From NCBI GenBank assembly GCA_021818335.1, contig JAKAEJ010000002.1, positions 1 to 64,000 of the forward strand: 64,000 nt of DNA, in the 5' to 3' direction. The position numbers were made by a program, and so were the translations under genes. The notes below the pieces were generated by a model. The model was not told the origin of the DNA. It made no database searches and worked only from the letters and a program-made list of their open reading frames with translations. This document shows positions 59,791 to 64,000 of the stretch, piece by piece. This DNA comes from Pseudomonadota bacterium. Lineage in GTDB: Bacteria > Pseudomonadota > Gammaproteobacteria > Xanthomonadales > Rhodanobacteraceae. Every line of letters begins with the position of its first letter. Position 1 is the first letter of the stretch.

Positions 59791-59843
59791 GGGGACTCCT
59801 ATGGTTGTCGGTACGGGGGATCGTCTCGCTTCGTGGTGCAGCC

Positions 59844-60536
59844 TCAATCCCAGGTGATCCAGTGGGTGGTCGAGGCAGATCGCGATGCAGGCCCGAGAAA
59901 CCTCGCGAACCACGCGCCAGCGAGGCTGGCAACCTGGTCCAGCGTGCCTGGTTCCTCGAAAAGATGGGTTGCGCCGGGAACGATGGTGATCTGGTGCTCG
60001 CAAGTCAGCGCGGCAGCGGCGTCGCGGTTCAGTTCAATGACGCCCGTATCCAGCGCCCCGACGATCAGCAAGGTCGGTGCCTGGACACGGCGCAACGCGA
60101 TGCCCGCGAGGTCGGGTCGACCTCCGCGGGAAACTACGGCGGAGATTCGCTGCGGTCGATCTGCGGCCGCGATGAGGGCTGCCGCGGCACCCGTGCTGGC
60201 GCCAAACAGCCCCATCGGCATGCGGGGCGCAGCGTGTCCCTGGTACAGCCAGTCGATCGTGTCGGTCAGTCGGCGCGCTAGTCGGGGGATATCGAACCTG
60301 AATTCGGCGGTTCGCTGGTCCAGCGCCTCTTCCTCGCCAGTCAGCAGGTCGAGCAACAGTGTCGCCAGTCCAGCGTCGTTCAATGCGCGAGCAACTTGCC
60401 GGTTGCGTCGGCTAAATCGTCCGCTGCCACTGCCATGAGCGAATACGACGATGCCGAACGCTCCGGCGGGCGCCACGAGGTTTCCTTCCAGCATGGAACC
60501 GGATGATGGGATGATGACGTCGACTTGGGTGGACAT
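59844..60536 (-). CDS. Alpha/beta hydrolase (dienelactone hydrolase-like)
   Basis: LEGNLVAPAGAFGIVVFAHGSGSGRFSRRNRQVARALNDAGLATLLLDLLTGEEE; MGLFGASTGAAAALIAAADRPQRISAVVSRGGRPDLAG. Confidence 0.92.
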   Translation of the reverse strand: MSTQVDVIIPSSGSMLEGNLVAPAGAFGIVVFAHGSGSGRFSRRNRQVARALNDAGLATLLLDLLTGEEEALDQRTAEFRFDIPRLARRLTDTIDWLYQGHAAPRMPMGLFGASTGAAAALIAAADRPQRISAVVSRGGRPDLAGIALRRVQAPTLLIVGALDTGVIELNRDAAAALTCEHQITIVPGATHLFEEPGTLDQVASLAGAWFARFLGPASRSASTTHWITWD

Positions 60537-60557
60537 GGCGGCAACATTGCCTTTGGA

Positions 60558-61874
60558 TCACGCCGCGATCTGAACGGCTTCAGGCTGGTGCCACTGCGCG
60601 GGCGCCTCAAGTGGCTCGATGGCGGTGGTTTCATCGAGATGGAAAACGGCATCAAACTGATGTCCTAGCGATGCGACGAAATAGTGGCTGGCGCGCTCGG
60701 ATTCAGGCAGGTAGAGGACCCCGATCGCACGCTGCATCATCGTTTCGCGAAGGGGCTTGGCCGCAGGCGTATCCAACCGCAGGAAGAAGCGATCCAGACC
60801 GGTGCTGTAGAAGAGGTGTTCGTAACTGTCGCGCATCGCTGGCCTGACCCATTTGTGCTCGACCTCCCCGCCCCACTCCGAAGCCGCCGACACGTGGCCC
60901 GTGTAAGTGGTAAAGCCCACTAGCAGTGCGAGATCGTCGGGTGCCTGACGCACGAGCTGGCCAAGATTCCATTCGCCGCGTAAGTGCGACTCCGTGGCGC
61001 GCGCGTCCCCGAGATGTGAGTTGTGCGCCCACACCACCAGCTTGCCCGTTCCGCCTCGGCGTAGGCGGTAGTGAGCAAGCGCGAACAGCGTGTCCCGCAT
61101 ATGTGAATCGCGAAGGTTCCAGGTGTTGGTACGGCCTTCGAACATGGCCCGGTAGTACTGCTCGGCATTGACGACCAACGATGCATTGCGTTCGGCCGAA
61201 AACTGCGCGTCGACCACATCGATGCCGTCGTCCGCGGAAGTGGGCTGGTTGCCTTGCCGCAGTTCCAGGAGTTGCGCAACGACTGCCTCGCGGGCACTTG
61301 GACGCAAGCCCGAGGCCGCCTGGTGTCCGTACTGCTGGGGATCCCGCACGTGATCGAGAGCAGCGTAGCGCTGGCGGGCGATAGCAGCCTGCTCGGGATC
61401 GAACCGCTGCAAATGGCGGATCACCGCATCTGCGGAACGGTAGAGACTGTAAAGGTCAAGGCCATAGAAGCCTGCGCGATCGACAGGAGCCAGCGACGCG
61501 TTGTGCACCCTCAGCCACTCGATGAATGCAGCCACCTCCCGGTTGCGCCACATCCACCGCGGAAAGCGCTCGAATTCATCAAGCGCGGTCGTGGAATCCC
61601 GCTCGTCCCCGCCCTGGACGTAGTGGCAGACGCGCCATGCGTCGGGCCAGTCTCCTTCAATTGCAACGCCATCGAATCCGAGTTCGGTGATCAGCCTGCG
61701 CGTGATCTCGGCGCGCACGCGGTAGAACTCACGCGTACCATGGGTCGCTTCGCCGAGCAGAACGAATCGCTTGCCCTCTGCCATGCGCAGCAATTCGTCG
61801 TAATCGGAACTTCTGTCTGCCAGGCGCCGAGCCAGGTTCCGCGTTGCAAGGAAGGGTGTGGCAAGAGCGTTCAT
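60558..61874 (-). CDS. Erythromycin esterase-family protein
   Basis: FVLLGEATHGTREFYRVRAEITRRLITELGFDGVAIEGDWPDAWRVCHYV; KLVVWAHNSHLGDARATE. Confidence 0.94.
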   Translation of the reverse strand: MNALATPFLATRNLARRLADRSSDYDELLRMAEGKRFVLLGEATHGTREFYRVRAEITRRLITELGFDGVAIEGDWPDAWRVCHYVQGGDERDSTTALDEFERFPRWMWRNREVAAFIEWLRVHNASLAPVDRAGFYGLDLYSLYRSADAVIRHLQRFDPEQAAIARQRYAALDHVRDPQQYGHQAASGLRPSAREAVVAQLLELRQGNQPTSADDGIDVVDAQFSAERNASLVVNAEQYYRAMFEGRTNTWNLRDSHMRDTLFALAHYRLRRGGTGKLVVWAHNSHLGDARATESHLRGEWNLGQLVRQAPDDLALLVGFTTYTGHVSAASEWGGEVEHKWVRPAMRDSYEHLFYSTGLDRFFLRLDTPAAKPLRETMMQRAIGVLYLPESERASHYFVASLGHQFDAVFHLDETTAIEPLEAPAQWHQPEAVQIAA

Positions 61875-62530
61875 AAGCGCGTGCCCGTGGCATGGGCCTC
61901 GCGCAGGAGCATCTGCACCTCCTCGTCGCTGGTGTCCCCGAATTCCGCGTAGAACTGGCCAACCGCCTCGAAGTGCGCGGGGCAGAGGACACCCACGAAC
62001 TCGTCAGCGACGTCGCTCAGTCGACGCTCTGCATCCGCCGGCGCAACCGGCACCGCGACGATGAGCTTCGCTGGCGAGCGTGAGCGCAAGGCCTTGAGCG
62101 CTGCGCGCATCGTTGAGCCGGTCGCCAGGCCATCATCAACGACGATGACCGTGCGTCCCTCGATGGGCGCCGGTGCTCGCGTCCCACGGTAGCGAACCTC
62201 CCGACGTTCAAGCTCGATCGACTCTTCCGCGAGAACGACGTCGAGATCGTGTCGACTGACGCCCGCGTGGTCGATGACGTCGTGGTTGAGGTCGACTGCG
62301 CCGCCCGATGCGATCGCCCCCATCGCGAGCTCGCGGTGGTGGGGGAGGCCCAACTTCCGCACGATCAGGACATCGAGGGTCGCGTCGAGTGCCTTGGCGA
62401 CTTCGTACGCGACGGGAACCCCGCCGCGCGGCAGCGCCAGGACGACAAGATCGCGCCGGCCCCGATAGGCCTGCAGCGCCTGTGCGAGCCTGCGTCCTGC
62501 CGCATAGCGATCAGTAAACCGGGCGTCCAT
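61871..62530 (-). CDS. Phosphoribosyltransferase
   Basis: YRGRRDLVVLALPRGGVPVAYEVAKALDATLDVLIVRKLGLPHHRELAMGAIASGG; PRPP loop RTVIVVDDGLATGSTMRAALKAL. Overlaps the erythromycin esterase start. Confidence 0.94.
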   Translation of the reverse strand: MDARFTDRYAAGRRLAQALQAYRGRRDLVVLALPRGGVPVAYEVAKALDATLDVLIVRKLGLPHHRELAMGAIASGGAVDLNHDVIDHAGVSRHDLDVVLAEESIELERREVRYRGTRAPAPIEGRTVIVVDDGLATGSTMRAALKALRSRSPAKLIVAVPVAPADAERRLSDVADEFVGVLCPAHFEAVGQFYAEFGDTSDEEVQMLLREAHATGTRL

Positions 62531-62588
62531 CGTTGTCTCGCTGATGTCTGCCAGATGCTTACGCTAGGCTCACGATTCGTCCGCTGCC

Positions 62589-62602
62589 TTGACTTGGATC
62601 AA
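62589..62602. promoter_or_regulatory. FNR/ANR-type operator TTGACTTGGATCAA upstream of the PRT/Ere/hydrolase/CBS operon
   Basis: TTGAC-N4-ATCAA, centre about 65 bp upstream of the start at 62530; TAGCGT (minus, 62566-62561) at class II spacing. Confidence 0.7.
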
Positions 62603-62759
62603 CAACCCGCCGCGCGCTATACGAAGCGGCAATCCGTCGCGCCTGCGTGTTTCGGCAATGGGTCGTTTTCCCGTCTAACCGGGAGACGGCGCGGCCAAGC
62701 CAAGGCCGAGTCCGGCGTGTGTCCACGCCTCCTCGGCGGATGGGCGCTCAGTCAATGTT

Positions 62760-63191
62760 TCAGCCGCGCAATTGCGCAGCGATCTCCTGGACGGTCATGT
62801 CCAGCTGATCGCGTTCGATTTCCCTTGTCACGCAGCGCGCCAGTTGCTTGCCCAGTTCCGCCCGCAGCGCACCAAGGAACCGGGGTGGAGCAATCAGCAT
62901 GAGGTGGTCGAAGCGGTGGTCCAGGCGACCGGCCTCGAGCGCGTCTCGCAGTTCCCTTGCGAACTCGCGGGTCGCCTTTTCCATGGGCGTCGTATGCGGC
63001 TCGATGGCGTGGCGCGCGCCGCCCATGCTTTCCATGGTTCGGGGCGGACGTGCATCGCCGCGCGAGCCGGCGGGCGTATGTCCTGCGGGATTGACGAACG
63101 AGGCAATCTCGACGGGAGGGACCGCGGCGTCGAGGCTCTCGAACAGTCGGGCTCCGACGCGGTCGGCAACCAGAATCCAGGTCTTGTCCAT
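62760..63191 (-). CDS. Host attachment protein family
   Basis: [121 protein letters not shown]. Confidence 0.88.
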   Translation of the reverse strand: MDKTWILVADRVGARLFESLDAAVPPVEIASFVNPAGHTPAGSRGDARPPRTMESMGGARHAIEPHTTPMEKATREFARELRDALEAGRLDHRFDHLMLIAPPRFLGALRAELGKQLARCVTREIERDQLDMTVQEIAAQLRG

Positions 63192-63351
63192 GCTCGACTC
63201 CGGGTCTGACGGTCGGACGCTCCGCAGTCTACGCGCATTCGTAGGTTGTGCGGCTATCGTCGAAGGTCATTTGCGGGTCCAAAATGTCGCGGATTTGTCG
63301 CCGCAACCGAAGCTCGGGATAATCGGGACTTTTCCCGACGGTGGTGGTTCC

Positions 63352-64000
63352 ATGCCCGAGACGACTGTGCTCAACTCCGTTCATCGTGCGCTCGGTGCGC
63401 GGATGGTCGATTTCGGTGGTTGGGACATGCCGATCGGCTACGGCTCGCAGATCGAGGAACACCACGCGGTGCGCGGCGATGCGGGGATGTTCGACGTGTC
63501 CCACATGACCGTTGTCGATCTGCGGGGATCCGGCGTCCGCGCATTCCTGCGCCATCTTCTGGCCAACAGCGTGGATAAGCTGGGGGTGGCCGGAAAGGCG
63601 CTCTACTCTTGCATGCTGGATGCAAGCGGAGGCGTCATTGATGATTTGATCGTCTATTTTCTCGACGACGACTATTTCCGTCTCGTCGTGAATGCCGCGA
63701 CGCGCGACAAGGATCTCGAGTGGATACGCAAAAACGCTTCGTCGTTCCATGTGACGGTCGAGCACCATCCCGAACTGGCGATGATCGCCGTCCAAGGACC
63801 GAACGCACGTTCCAAGGCGGCGAGTGTTCTGCCGGTAGTCCTCCGCGAGCGGTCCCTCGCGCTCAAGCCGTTCAGTGCGACTCGCGAGGGCATGTTGTTT
63901 GTGGCTCGAACCGGTTACACCGGTGAGGACGGTTTCGAGATCACCCTGCCGGTTTCGGAGGCGGTGGCGTTCTGGCGACAACTCCAGGATGCCGGCATTC
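63352..64000 (+). CDS. gcvT: Aminomethyltransferase (glycine cleavage T protein), truncated by the window end
   Basis: [59 protein letters not shown] ... [28 protein letters not shown]. Confidence 0.95.
   Translation, partial: MPETTVLNSVHRALGARMVDFGGWDMPIGYGSQIEEHHAVRGDAGMFDVSHMTVVDLRGSGVRAFLRHLLANSVDKLGVAGKALYSCMLDASGGVIDDLIVYFLDDDYFRLVVNAATRDKDLEWIRKNASSFHVTVEHHPELAMIAVQGPNARSKAASVLPVVLRERSLALKPFSATREGMLFVARTGYTGEDGFEITLPVSEAVAFWRQLQDAGI

Noticed and set aside
63192-63351. Glycine riboswitch upstream of gcvT
   Set aside because: About 160 bp of intergenic sequence without the recognisable glycine-aptamer core.

Overview
This is a 64 kb, GC-rich chromosomal segment. The gene content resembles a Xanthomonadales-type gammaproteobacterium, but that is inferred from gene families, not tested. 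It is densely coding. I found no rRNA, CRISPR array, transposase or prophage, and no tRNA I could support. Housekeeping blocks include purL (partial), pilU, an EF-G paralogue, gltB-gltD-tyrA, tsaB, a DegQ-like protease, M17 aminopeptidase, ETF-QO, alkB and the start of gcvT.

Parts that deserve attention:
(1) Four perfect 14-bp FNR/ANR-type palindromes (TTGAY-N4-RTCAA) lie 57-76 bp upstream of four transcription units. Each has a -10-like hexamer at the class II spacing, to within 1 bp. The units are a fused cytochrome-porin (Cyc2-like) gene; a DsrE / GcvH-like (LbpA-like) pair; an AMP-phosphorylase-like / PRPP-synthase / beta-CASP operon; and a phosphoribosyltransferase / erythromycin-esterase / alpha-beta hydrolase / CBS operon next to Hsp20. 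The last one parallels the mycobacterial DosR dormancy regulon.
(2) A split class II ribonucleotide reductase. Its NrdJa carries a 376-aa LAGLIDADG intein inserted directly before the presumed catalytic cysteine. A histone H1-like Lys/Ala repeat gene lies between nrdJa and nrdJb, and candidate tandem NrdR boxes lie upstream.
(3) A PadR-type regulator gene with a probable leaderless promoter and operator.
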